Below, in pieces: positions 10,199-17,929 of a DNA stretch of 32,861 nucleotides (within the stretch, counting starts at the first letter, position 1; the number at the start of each line of letters is the position of its first letter). A program made the position numbers and the translations under genes. Origin of the DNA: Cryomorphaceae bacterium. Its GTDB lineage: Bacteria; Bacteroidota; Bacteroidia; Flavobacteriales_D; Crocinitomicaceae. Where the stretch lies: positions 1 to 32,861 of the forward strand of contig JAJTDQ010000017.1 of NCBI GenBank assembly GCA_021300505.1, given 5' to 3'. The notes beneath the pieces were generated by a model that had not been told where the DNA came from, ran no database searches, and saw nothing but the letters and a program-made list of their open reading frames with translations.

Positions 10199-10669
10199 TT
10201 AAAATCTAAAATGTGAGAATGCTTTGTTTGCCTCAGCCATTCTTAATGTATCTTCTTTTTTCTTGTAAGCAGCACCTTCTTCTTTGGACGCAGCGATGAT
10301 TTCAGCGGCAAGTTTCCCAGCCATTGTTTTCTCGTTACGACGACGTGCGTACCCGATCAACCATTTCATTGCAAGTGATGCCTTACGGTCTTCACGAACA
10401 GGAGTTGGGATTTGGAAAGTAGCTCCACCTACACGGCGGCTACGAACCTCAACACTTGGAGTAACATTTTCCAATGCTTTTCTCCAAACGTCTAATCCCT
10501 CTTGGTCTTCTAATTTTTTGTCTACGATTTCTAATGCGTCATAGAATATTTTGAACGCTAAACTCTTTTTCCCATCCAGCATGAGGTTGTTCACGAATTT
10601 CGTTACTACGACATCGTTGAACTTTGGATCCGGGAGAATCGCTATCTTTTTGGCTTTTCTTCTTCTCAT
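10199..10669 (-). CDS. rpsG: 30S ribosomal protein S7 (uS7)
   Basis: This 156-residue primary 16S-binding protein nucleates assembly of the 30S head. It starts [20 protein letters not shown]. It carries the S7 signature '[18 protein letters not shown]', '[19 protein letters not shown]' and the tail '[20 protein letters not shown]'. It is the second gene of the cluster, 16 nt after rpsL and 5 nt before fusA, and is the normal length. Confidence 0.98.
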   Translation of the reverse strand: MRRRKAKKIAILPDPKFNDVVVTKFVNNLMLDGKKSLAFKIFYDALEIVDKKLEDQEGLDVWRKALENVTPSVEVRSRRVGGATFQIPTPVREDRKASLAMKWLIGYARRRNEKTMAGKLAAEIIAASKEEGAAYKKKEDTLRMAEANKAFSHFRF

Positions 10670-10685
10670 CTCTTCAAGGATTTAA

Positions 10686-11063
10686 TTATTTCTGTTTAGG
10701 TCTTTTCGTTCCGTATTTAGAACGACGTTGTTTTCTTCCTTCAACACCAGCTGTATCTTCAGCTCCGCGAACAATGTGGTAACGTACCCCTGGTAAATCT
10801 TTTACCCTTCCACCACGCACAAGCACCAAAGAGTGCTCTTGCAAGTTGTGACCTTCACCACCAATGTATGCATTGACCTCTTTTCCATTGGTCAAGCGCA
10901 CTCTGGCAACCTTTCTCATCGCCGAATTCGGCTTCTTTGGTGTAGTTGTGTAAACACGAACACACACCCCTTTACGCTGGGGACATGAATCAAGTGCAGC
11001 AGACTTACTCTTCTTGACTACCGCTGTTCTTCCTTTGCGAACTAACTGTTGAATAGTTGGCAT
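10686..11063 (-). CDS. rpsL: 30S ribosomal protein S12 (uS12)
   Basis: This 125-residue decoding-centre protein is the first gene of the cluster. It has '[21 protein letters not shown]', '[20 protein letters not shown]' and '[16 protein letters not shown]'. The lysines at the two classic streptomycin-resistance sites (PKKPNSA and RVKDLPG) have wild-type identity. A strong Bacteroidota promoter lies about 57 nt upstream (11120-11149), and the predicted leader folds into a small hairpin. Confidence 0.98.
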   Translation of the reverse strand: MPTIQQLVRKGRTAVVKKSKSAALDSCPQRKGVCVRVYTTTPKKPNSAMRKVARVRLTNGKEVNAYIGGEGHNLQEHSLVLVRGGRVKDLPGVRYHIVRGAEDTAGVEGRKQRRSKYGTKRPKQK

Positions 11064-11096
11064 AAAATACTCTTAATTAATAATAATATAAAATTG

Positions 11097-11117
11097 CCCC
11101 AAACGCACTTTGAGGGG
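11097..11117 (-). promoter_or_regulatory. Small hairpin at the predicted 5' end of the rpsL leader
   Basis: On the minus strand the sequence reads CCCCTCAAAGTGCGTTTGGGG. It can pair CAAA with TTTG and CCC with GGG around one bulged T, giving a 7-bp stem with a 5-nt loop. It lies immediately downstream of the -7 box, so it would form the very 5' end of the transcript. It could stabilise the mRNA or be a regulatory site for a ribosomal protein. No known leader family was recognised, and the function is inference. Confidence 0.35.
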
Positions 11118-11119
11118 TG

Positions 11120-11149
11120 CAAAGATACTAGATTTAAAATACAAAGCAA
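11120..11149 (-). promoter_or_regulatory. Bacteroidota-type promoter for the rpsL ribosomal cluster
   Basis: The minus strand reads TTG (11149-11147), exactly 19 nt, then TATCTTTG (11127-11120). This is a full match to the Bacteroidota housekeeping consensus TTG-N17-23-TAnnTTTG. Transcription should start near 11115, giving a leader of about 50 nt before the rpsL ATG at 11063. It is the only good promoter seen for the whole 11-kb cluster. Confidence 0.85.
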
Positions 11150-11293
11150 GGGGATCAGAAAAAAAGATGCATGTTTTTCACAATATCGTGTTCACATCTT
11201 CCTTTAAAAAAAGCACAAAATGGCTTGAAGACCCGAAAATAGAAAGATTTTCATCAACTAAGTAAGCAATTAATCCGAAAAAATAAATTTCGC

Positions 11294-12098
11294 TTAGTCC
11301 CTAATTATACGTTTACAGACAGTATTGCCTAGTTGGTCATGGACCTTTAATACATATGCTCCTCGATGAAGAGAGGACACATCGATTTTAGCATTGAAGT
11401 CATCACCGTTTTGTCTCAAAACAGAATTACCTAACGCATCCAAGACCTCAATTTCTTCAATTAAAAAATCAGCCTTAAGATACAGTAAATCCGACGTTGG
11501 ATTTGGGCCTATATATAAGGTGTGATTTTCTGCTTCATTTAATCCAACATGCGTCAACATGTATTCACATTCAACACCATTCGGATTTACCACAAGACTA
11601 TCATCTTGAAAGCATCGAAAAGTAAAGATGTAATCTTCATAGATAATACTAGGATCGCAAGAGCGCAACAATGGCAGGAAATAATCCCCTCCAAAACGAT
11701 TGTTAAAGGTGCCTGTTAATTTAAGATTTGCATTGAGATACGATTCCACAGTTATAGAGGGATAACCATAATCATCATTACCTGTCCCAGTGAGCATTGT
11801 CCATGATTCCGCACTGCATTGATCCGCAGGACTTGGATTCGTTACACCAATCATATAAGAATCACCCGTACTTTTTGAAAAATCAAAGAGTTTTTGAAAG
11901 GAACTGTCTTGAAGATAAAAAACGGTGGTTCTTTCCTTGAATGACTGTATCTCCACTCTGCTCAATTTTCATAAATCCAAACCATCCAATTGTCCAATAA
12001 TCATAATGCCAAACCGCATTTGGTTTTACCCAGATGGAATTCTGTGCAATCAAAGGCATTGGAATTAAAATGATGAGGAAGAATAAAATGCGAATCAT
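11294..12098 (-). pseudogene. Frameshifted T9SS-sorted secreted protein
   Basis: Two overlapping minus-strand ORFs look like halves of one gene. ORF 12098-11883 encodes a signal peptide (MIRILFFLIILIPMPLIAQ) and the start of the mature protein, up to 'QSGDTVIQGK'. ORF 11965-11294, in another frame, continues with 'TVFYLQDSSFQKLFDF' and 'GDSYMIGVTNPS'. It ends in a T9SS type-A sorting domain: 'GPNPTSDLLYLKADF', 'IEVLDALGNSVL', 'IDVSSLHRGAYVLKV', 'KRIIRD'. The frame switch must lie between 11883 and 11965, best near 11915-11940. Neither half alone would be both exported and sorted. Related proteins as I recall them carry more sequence between the two motifs, so a small deletion is also possible. 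Real mutation and assembly error cannot be separated here. The function of the mature part is unknown. Confidence 0.7.
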
Positions 12099-12141
12099 TC
12101 AAAGCGAATTGGTTAAAGCGAAAATAAGAAAATTCAAGCAC

Positions 12142-12172
12142 AAAAAAAGCCGTAAGGTTTCTCCTACGGCTT
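12142..12172 (-). terminator. Intrinsic terminator of the pdhB transcript
   Basis: Read on the minus strand, AAGCCGTA, GG, a 5-nt loop, CC, T and TACGGCTT form a hairpin. An 8-bp stem plus 2 bp sit around one bulged base, followed directly by a run of Ts (the A-run at 12142-12148 on the plus strand). It sits 22 nt beyond the pdhB stop, as expected for a single-gene transcript. Confidence 0.85.
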
Positions 12173-12193
12173 CCAATCTATGTCAATACTGGC

Positions 12194-13171
12194 TTATCTG
12201 TATAATGTACTTTTTACGGCTTTCACGATACGCTCCACATTTGGCAATGCTTCGTCAATCAATGTTGGTGAAAATGCAAATGGCGTATCTGTTTGCGTCA
12301 CACGCATCACTGGTGCATCCAAATGATCGAAGGCATAGCGTTGCAAGTGGTAAGAAATCTCAGAAGAAATCGAAGCCAATGGCCAAGATTCCTCAACAAC
12401 CACACAGCGATTTGTTTTCTTCACGGAATCCACAACTGCGGCATAGTCAATTGGTCGAATGGTTCTAAGGTCGATGATTTCTAATGAAATACCTTCCTTC
12501 TCCAACACATCCGCAGCCTCTTGAGCTACTTTAATGATTTTACCAAAAGTCACCACAGTAACGTCTGTTCCTTTGCGCTTCACATCGGCAACACCAATTG
12601 GAATGATGTATTCACCTTCAGGCACTTCACCTTTATCACCATACATTTTCTCTGATTCCAAGAAAACCACAGGGTCATTGTCGCGAATTGCTGCTTTCAA
12701 CAGGCCTTTTGCATCATACGGATTTGATGGAGTGATCACTTTCAATCCTGGAACATGTGCATAAAACGCTTCAAATGACTGAGAATGAGTCGCTGCAAGT
12801 TGTCCCGCGGTACCATTTCCTCCACGGAAAACAATAGGACAGCTGTACTGACCTCCAGACATTTGCAACATTTTCGCCGCACTATTGATGATTTGATCGG
12901 CTGCTAAGATGGCAAAGTTCCATGTCATGAATTCTACGATAGGACGAAGCCCATTCATCGATGCACCGACAGCTATACCGGCAAAACCTAGCTCAGCGAT
13001 TGGCGTATCAATAACTCGTTTCGCCCCAAACTCGTCGAGCATTCCTTGTGAAACTTTATACGCACCATTGTATTCGGCTACCTCTTCTCCAAGTAATAAT
13101 ACACGCTCGTCACGGCGCATTTCTTCGGACATTGCCTCCCTTAATGCTTCTCTGAATTGAATTGTCTTCAT
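12194..13171 (-). CDS. pdhB: Pyruvate dehydrogenase E1 component, beta subunit
   Basis: This 325-residue beta subunit belongs to a thiamine-diphosphate-dependent 2-oxo acid dehydrogenase, most likely pyruvate to acetyl-CoA. It has the N-terminal 'FREALREAMSEEMRRD' and 'LLGEEVAEYNGAYKVSQGM'. Next come 'DTPIAELGFAGIAVGASMNG', 'RGGNGTAGQLAATHSQSFEA' and 'GLKVITPSNPYDAKGLLK', then a transketolase C-terminal domain ('EIIDLRTIRPIDYAAVVDSV'). The gene stands alone with its own promoter and terminator. The alpha subunit, E2 and E3 genes are not in the window. A branched-chain dehydrogenase beta subunit is the main alternative, but the sequence reads as PdhB. Confidence 0.9.
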   Translation of the reverse strand: MKTIQFREALREAMSEEMRRDERVLLLGEEVAEYNGAYKVSQGMLDEFGAKRVIDTPIAELGFAGIAVGASMNGLRPIVEFMTWNFAILAADQIINSAAKMLQMSGGQYSCPIVFRGGNGTAGQLAATHSQSFEAFYAHVPGLKVITPSNPYDAKGLLKAAIRDNDPVVFLESEKMYGDKGEVPEGEYIIPIGVADVKRKGTDVTVVTFGKIIKVAQEAADVLEKEGISLEIIDLRTIRPIDYAAVVDSVKKTNRCVVVEESWPLASISSEISYHLQRYAFDHLDAPVMRVTQTDTPFAFSPTLIDEALPNVERIVKAVKSTLYR

Positions 13172-13203
13172 GTTTAACGGTTTTAATCCGCGATTGTAGG
13201 CGA

Positions 13204-13231
13204 CAAATTTAATACAAAATCACACGTACAA
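13204..13231 (-). promoter_or_regulatory. Bacteroidota-type promoter for pdhB
   Basis: The minus strand reads TTG (13231-13229), 17 nt, then TAAATTTG (13211-13204), matching TTG-N17-TAnnTTTG. It predicts a leader of about 25-30 nt before the pdhB ATG at 13171. It faces away from the etfB promoter in the same 205-nt divergent intergenic region. Confidence 0.75.
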
Positions 13232-13342
13232 ATTGTGTTCGACAGGAAATAAAGTTATTAATGTCATTTTGACACTAAGTAAATAATCTTTTTAATTGTA
13301 TTTTACTTGAAGAAATAGCCGATGAAATTTGCAATATATCCT

Positions 13343-13350
13343 TAAATTTG
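13343..13350 (+). promoter_or_regulatory. -7 box of the etfBA promoter
   Basis: TAAATTTG matches TAnnTTTG exactly and lies 26 nt upstream of the etfB ATG. No TTG occurs at the proper -33 distance, so the upstream element is weak or supplied by an activator. The box is identical to that of the divergent pdhB promoter. Confidence 0.55.
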
Positions 13351-13376
13351 TGCCCGATAAAAATTAAAAATTCGCG

Positions 13377-14117
13377 ATGAAAATTCTAGTGTGCATCAGC
13401 AAATCTCCAGACACTACGTCAAAAATTTCATTCACTGAGAACAGTACGAAATTCGATGAGAACGGTGTCCAATATATTGTCAACCCTTATGACGAGTGGT
13501 ATGCCCTCGTTAGAGCGCTTGAAATCAAGGAAGCAAATGGTGGAAATGTGACCATTATTTCTGTAGGTTCTGCGGGTGATGAGGCAGTTATTCGCAAAGC
13601 ATTGGCGATTGGTGCAGATGATGCGGTTCGTATCGATGCTGATCCAACAGATGCCTATTTTGCAGCAATGCAAATTGCTGAGTATGCCAAAACAAATGGT
13701 TTTGACTTGGTATTAACGGGCAAGGAAACAATCAATTACAATGGTTCACAGGTTGGCGGTATGATTGCTGAGGCTTTGGATCAACCCTTCGTTTCTGTCG
13801 CTACGAAAATGGATGTCAATGGAACAACGTTGACCTTAGAGCGTGAAATCAACGGAGGAATCGAAGTTGTTGAGGTGAATACTCCAGCGGTAGTTTCATG
13901 TGCTAAAGGAATGGCTGAGCAACGTATTCCTAACATGCGGGGCATCATGGCAGCTCGCACGAAACCCTTGCAAGTGGTTGCAGCGGTGGCAGTTGACCAG
14001 ATGACTACCTATGTAAATTACACCATGCCGAATGCCAAATCAGCATGCAAAATGATCGATCCAAGCAATATGGATCAACTTGTTGAATTACTTCACAACG
14101 AAGCTAAAGTTATTTAA
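13377..14117 (+). CDS. etfB: Electron transfer flavoprotein, beta subunit
   Basis: This 246-residue AMP-binding subunit of the ETF heterodimer takes electrons from acyl-CoA dehydrogenases during fatty-acid and amino-acid oxidation. The N-terminus MKILVCISKSPDTTSKISF, the core 'GADDAVRIDADPTDAYFAAM' and 'FDLVLTGKETINYNGSQVGG', and the signature-like 'IPNMRGIMAARTKPL' all fit group I ETF-beta. etfA follows after 10 nt, forming an operon. The start is the ATG after the AT-rich leader. Confidence 0.95.
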   Translation: MKILVCISKSPDTTSKISFTENSTKFDENGVQYIVNPYDEWYALVRALEIKEANGGNVTIISVGSAGDEAVIRKALAIGADDAVRIDADPTDAYFAAMQIAEYAKTNGFDLVLTGKETINYNGSQVGGMIAEALDQPFVSVATKMDVNGTTLTLEREINGGIEVVEVNTPAVVSCAKGMAEQRIPNMRGIMAARTKPLQVVAAVAVDQMTTYVNYTMPNAKSACKMIDPSNMDQLVELLHNEAKVI

Positions 14118-14127
14118 TCCACTCGCT

Positions 14128-15069
14128 ATGTCAGTATTAGTCTATATAAACAGTAAAAACGGGCTTCACAAGTCAGCTTTTGAAACCGTTACCTATGGAA
14201 AAAAACTCGGTGATGTTACCGTAATTACAACAGGTTCTCTTAGCGCCGATCAATTGTCAACACTTGGTAACTATGGCGCGTCTAAAGTGCTTGTCGATCG
14301 TTCAGTTGAAGGTGATGATGACCAACAGCTGACACGTATCATTGCTAGCGCTGCAGATGCATGTTCGGCAATCACCATTATTTTCTCTCATGACTTGGTT
14401 GCTAAAGCAGTGGCTCCGAGACTTTCCGTTCGACTGAAGGCAGGACTCATCTCTGGAGCGATCAATGTTCCTTCTGCTGATGGAACGGTTCCAGTGAATG
14501 TTTTCTCTGGAAAAGCATTCGGACATGTGAAAGTCAATGCATCACGTACAATTATTTCTTTGTTACCAAACAGTATTCAACCTCAGGAAAATGGAAGTGC
14601 TTGTTCTGTTGAAGATTTCAACGGCAATGCTGGTTCAGCTGGAGTAAGAGTTATTTCAACAAAGAAACCTGAGGGTGAAATTCCATTGCCCGAGGCAGAA
14701 TTGGTTGTTTCCGCTGGACGTGGTTTGAAAGGACCTGAAAACTGGGGTCTTGTTGAAGATTTGGCGGCTGCACTTGGTGCTGCTACAGCTTGTTCACGTC
14801 CAGTAGCAGATATTGGTTGGAGACCTCATCATGAGCACGTGGGACAGACTGGTGTTGCCATCCGTCCAAACTTATACATTGCAGCAGGAATTTCAGGAGC
14901 GATTCAGCATTTGGCTGGAGTGAATGGTTCGAAGGTGATTGTTGTGATTAACACAGATTCTGAAGCACCTTTCTTCAAAGCTGCAGATTACGGTGTCATT
15001 GGTGATGCTTTTGAGGTTTTGCCCCGTTTGACTGAAGCGGTGAAAAAATTCCGTTCCTCAGGTCACTGA
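14128..15069 (+). CDS. etfA: Electron transfer flavoprotein, alpha subunit
   Basis: This 313-residue FAD-binding subunit partners EtfB and passes electrons toward the quinone pool through ETF-quinone oxidoreductase. The C-terminal FAD domain is complete: 'SAGRGLKGPENWGLVEDLAA', 'GWRPHHEHVGQTGVAIRPNL', 'YIAAGISGAIQHLAG' and 'INTDSEAPFFKAADYGVIGD'. The ORF track starts at 14080 inside etfB. The ATG at 14128 (MSVLVYINSKNG) gives the normal N-terminus and a 10-nt intergenic gap. Confidence 0.95.
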   Translation: MSVLVYINSKNGLHKSAFETVTYGKKLGDVTVITTGSLSADQLSTLGNYGASKVLVDRSVEGDDDQQLTRIIASAADACSAITIIFSHDLVAKAVAPRLSVRLKAGLISGAINVPSADGTVPVNVFSGKAFGHVKVNASRTIISLLPNSIQPQENGSACSVEDFNGNAGSAGVRVISTKKPEGEIPLPEAELVVSAGRGLKGPENWGLVEDLAAALGAATACSRPVADIGWRPHHEHVGQTGVAIRPNLYIAAGISGAIQHLAGVNGSKVIVVINTDSEAPFFKAADYGVIGDAFEVLPRLTEAVKKFRSSGH

Positions 15070-15108
15070 TGTACTAAAGATATTTTAACTTTACATACAA
15101 CGATAGTT

Positions 15109-15132
15109 TAGGGAAGCGTGATAGCTTCCCTA
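15109..15132 (+). terminator. Hairpin between etfA and the bifunctional nuclease gene
   Basis: TAGGGAAGC, loop GTGATA and GCTTCCCTA form a perfect 9-bp stem 40 nt after the etfA stop. The following sequence (CTTGTTTAC) is only moderately T-rich. It may be a weak terminator of etfBA or a structured leader of the next gene, since a possible -7 box (TAACTTTA, 15086-15093) lies upstream of it. Confidence 0.5.
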
Positions 15133-15161
15133 CTTGTTTACAACAGTGCAAGTTGGGCATC

Positions 15162-15749
15162 ATGGAAAAAATAAAATTAGACATCGCGGGATTGCAATAC
15201 AGTCAGACTCAATCTGGCGCTTATGCATTGGTCTTGATTGAATCCGGAGGAAAGCGTCAAATTCCAATCGTTATTGGTGGAAATGAGGCACAATCCATAG
15301 CCTTGGCACTGGAAAAACTCAAACCAGAACGTCCGTTGACTCACGATCTATTCGTCAGTTTTTCAACTGCCTTTTCCATTCGAGTGCTCGAAGTCATTAT
15401 TTATCGATTCGAGGAAGGTGTCTTTTTTTCCAAGTTAATCTGTGAGCAATTTGATGCGACAGCTGAAATTGATTCGCGCACTTCTGATGCCATTGCGATT
15501 GGAATTCGATTCAATTGCCCCATTTACACCTATGAGAATATATTGTCAGACACTGGTCATGCGAACGATGAAACAAGTTTTGATGTATTGGCTAGAGAAG
15601 AGGACTTTGATGGTGATTTAGATGATATCGATGAGTTGGATGAAATTCCAGTTGAAGAATTGGAAAACCAGTTGAAAGAAGCAATTGAAAATGAAGATTA
15701 CGAATTGGCTTCAAGACTTCGGGACGAAATCAATCAAAGAAATAAGTAA
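15162..15749 (+). CDS. Bifunctional nuclease (DUF151) family protein with C-terminal UVR domain
   Basis: This is a 195-residue protein. Residues 1-135 form the DUF151/bifunctional nuclease fold ('GGKRQIPIVIGGNEAQSIAL', 'SRTSDAIAIGIRFNCPIYT'). A very acidic linker ('EEDFDGDLDDIDELDE') leads to a UVR motif ('LKEAIENEDYELASRLRDEI') like the UvrB/UvrC interaction helix pair. Characterised plant homologues have RNase/DNase activity; the bacterial role is not settled. The track start at 15153 is TTG. The ATG at 15162 (MEKIKLDIAGLQYSQ) is the family start. The transporter gene follows 11 nt downstream. Confidence 0.88.
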   Translation: MEKIKLDIAGLQYSQTQSGAYALVLIESGGKRQIPIVIGGNEAQSIALALEKLKPERPLTHDLFVSFSTAFSIRVLEVIIYRFEEGVFFSKLICEQFDATAEIDSRTSDAIAIGIRFNCPIYTYENILSDTGHANDETSFDVLAREEDFDGDLDDIDELDEIPVEELENQLKEAIENEDYELASRLRDEINQRNK

Positions 15750-15760
15750 TATGTCTTGTC

Positions 15761-17161
15761 ATGACTTCAACTACCCTAAATAGCAAAAACCAGGTAAATA
15801 GATTAGCTCTGATGAGTTTCCTCCAGTTTTTTGTCTGGGGTGCATGGCTCATTACGATCTACAATTATTGGTTTGAAACGAAGCATTGGGGTGGTGTTGA
15901 ATTTGGAGCGATCTTTACAACACTCGGTCTGTCTTCACTCATCATGCCTACCATTACGGGTATCATTGCCGATAAATGGATCAATGCTGAGCGACTCTAC
16001 GGCGCTTTACACATCATTGGAGGAATCATTTTGTTCACCCTGCCAGGAGTGACAAACCCTGACACTTTTTTCTGGGTGATTTTCGCAGCCATGCTGTGTT
16101 ACATGCCAACGATAGCCTTGTCCAATTCAGTAGCCTACAACATCTTAAAATCAGGAGGTCATGATGTTGTAAAAAGCTTTCCTCCCATTCGTGTTTGGGG
16201 AACTATAGGGTTCATTGCGGCCATGTGGTTTGTAAACCTGACTGGCAATAAAGCATCTGGAAACCAATTTATAATTTCTGGGATCACCGCCATTCTTCTT
16301 GGGCTCTATGCCTTTACCTTACCGAAATGTTTGCCAAGAAAAAGCGAGAAATCAAGTCTTGTTGAGGCACTTGGATTGAATGCTTTTAAATTGTTTGCCA
16401 ATTACAAAATTTTGTTGTTTTTCCTCTTCTCACTCTTCCTTGGTGCTGCTTTGCAATTGACCAACATGTATGGGGATGGATACATTAGTGAGTTCCGTTT
16501 CTTTGGTTCACACCACGACTCAATCATTGTAAAATACTCGACAGTAATTATGTCGATATCTCAAATTTCTGAAACACTTTTCATCCTGGCTATCCCATTT
16601 TTCTTGAAGCGATTTGGAATAAAGATGGTCATGTTGATCAGTATGCTCGCTTGGGTTCTTCGCTTTGGTTTATTGGCCTATGGTGATCCAGGATCTGGTT
16701 TGTGGATGATTATTATTTCATGTATCGTCTATGGGATGGCTTTCGACTTTTTCAATATCTCAGGGTCTTTGTTTATTGAAACAAATACCGATTCAAAAAT
16801 TCGTTCGAGCGCTCAGGGACTTTTCATGATGATGACGAACGGAATTGGCGCCATCCTGGGTAGCTACGTCAGCGGATTGTTGATTACGCAATACTTTAAA
16901 CTGCATTTTGAAACGACTAAAGAACTCACAAATTATTTTGGTTTGAACTTACAAAATGATGCACATCAAAAAATTTTCAAGGGTTTAACAGAGAACACTT
17001 CAATCGGTGCAGATGGTGTATTTTCCAAAGCCATAGAATTTAACGATTGGCCAGCGATTTGGATTGCGTTTGCAGCCTACGCATTGGTGATCGCGGCTCT
17101 TTTTGCTTTGATGTTTCGCCATAAACACGAAGCAGAAGAGCTCTCCTCAATTCAACATTAA
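15761..17161 (+). CDS. Nucleoside:H+ symporter family (NHS/NupG-like) MFS transporter
   Basis: This 466-residue inner-membrane transporter has about 12 hydrophobic segments. The first helix shows 'LALMSFLQFFVWGAWLITIY', typical of the nucleoside:proton symporter branch that includes NupG and XapB. Other landmarks are 'GIIADKWINAERLYGALHII', 'PPIRVWGTIGFIAAMW' and 'SSAQGLFMMMTNGIGAILGS'. It is expected to import nucleosides with protons. It follows the DUF151 gene by 11 nt and precedes the LuxE-like gene by 6 nt, so the three look co-transcribed. Substrate specificity is inferred from family membership only. Confidence 0.88.
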   Translation: MTSTTLNSKNQVNRLALMSFLQFFVWGAWLITIYNYWFETKHWGGVEFGAIFTTLGLSSLIMPTITGIIADKWINAERLYGALHIIGGIILFTLPGVTNPDTFFWVIFAAMLCYMPTIALSNSVAYNILKSGGHDVVKSFPPIRVWGTIGFIAAMWFVNLTGNKASGNQFIISGITAILLGLYAFTLPKCLPRKSEKSSLVEALGLNAFKLFANYKILLFFLFSLFLGAALQLTNMYGDGYISEFRFFGSHHDSIIVKYSTVIMSISQISETLFILAIPFFLKRFGIKMVMLISMLAWVLRFGLLAYGDPGSGLWMIIISCIVYGMAFDFFNISGSLFIETNTDSKIRSSAQGLFMMMTNGIGAILGSYVSGLLITQYFKLHFETTKELTNYFGLNLQNDAHQKIFKGLTENTSIGADGVFSKAIEFNDWPAIWIAFAAYALVIAALFALMFRHKHEAEELSSIQH

Positions 17162-17167
17162 TCCAAC

Positions 17168-17929
17168 ATGGGTGCCGTCATTTCGGAGGATCGAATTTTT
17201 TCATTGAACTCCAATGATGACTTCAACCGTTTAGCGTTGGATATGTACGACTATCAAAAAACGCATTGCGGCATCTACAGTGAATTCATTCATTTACTCG
17301 GTAGGCCCGAACCAAAAGAGTATTCAGAGATTCCCTTTCTACCCATCTCTTTTTTTAAAGAACATGATATCATCGCAGAAGGTCATCGACCAGAAGTGCA
17401 ATTTCTGAGTAGTGGAACAACTGGAATGCAGCGTTCGAAGCATCTTGTCGCGAGTAAGGGACTTTACGAACGTTCGTTCATGACAGCCTATAGAAAACGG
17501 ATTGGAAATCCTGAAGACCAGGTCATCTTGGCCTTGTTACCGAGCTATATTGCGCAAGGGGAATCGAGTTTGGTTTATATGGTAAATCATCTCATCAAGG
17601 AGTCAAATTCGTATAAATCGGGATTCTTGTTAGAGTCTATTGATGAAATAGAACATCGCTATACAATGGCTTGTAACGAAGGAAAAAAAACCATCTTGTT
17701 TGGTGTGAGCTATGCCCTACTCGATCTCGCTGAAAAAGGTATTGATTTATCTAAAGCTGTCATCATCGAGACAGGTGGAATGAAGGGTAGAAGAAAAGAG
17801 ATGACCAAAGAAGAATTGCACAATACCCTAAAGAAAGCGCTCAAGGTTGAAACCGTTCTTTCGGAATATGGCATGACAGAATTGTTATCTCAAGCCTACT
17901 GTGATGTTTTATCTCAACACAGGATTTAG
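17168..17929 (+). CDS. LuxE-like acyl-protein synthetase/acyltransferase, truncated by internal loss and frame change
   Basis: This 253-residue member of the LuxE/adenylate-forming family is expected to activate an acyl group with ATP or hold it as a thioester. Visible motifs are 'IPFLPISFFKEHDI', the ATP-binding-like 'LSSGTTGMQRSKH', 'ILALLPSYIAQGESSLVYMV', 'IIETGGMKGRRKEMTKEELH' and 'LSEYGMTELLSQAY'. After the last motif the reading frame fails (CDVLSQHRI then stop). Family members run about 320 residues and continue with a segment ending 'GRFD.SDIRGCNL'. That end is present downstream in another frame (see 17905-18012). The N-terminal two thirds are intact, but the product is probably non-functional. 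Confidence 0.75.
   Translation: MGAVISEDRIFSLNSNDDFNRLALDMYDYQKTHCGIYSEFIHLLGRPEPKEYSEIPFLPISFFKEHDIIAEGHRPEVQFLSSGTTGMQRSKHLVASKGLYERSFMTAYRKRIGNPEDQVILALLPSYIAQGESSLVYMVNHLIKESNSYKSGFLLESIDEIEHRYTMACNEGKKTILFGVSYALLDLAEKGIDLSKAVIIETGGMKGRRKEMTKEELHNTLKKALKVETVLSEYGMTELLSQAYCDVLSQHRI

Noticed and set aside
10194-11063. Possible antibiotic-resistance changes in rpsL
   Set aside because: The lysines at both classic S12 resistance positions have wild-type identity, so there is no sequence support for resistance.
11064-11293. Search for a small gene or RNA between rpsL and the T9SS gene
   Set aside because: Apart from the rpsL promoter and leader hairpin the 230-nt stretch is AT-rich with no convincing ORF, terminator or RNA fold.
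12034-12468. 144-residue plus-strand ORF spanning the pdhB end and terminator
   Set aside because: It runs antisense to pdhB, across the pdhB terminator and into the T9SS gene, and shows no protein-like features.
13172-13376. Possible regulator binding palindrome between pdhB and etfB
   Set aside because: No convincing inverted repeat was seen beyond the two divergent promoter boxes.
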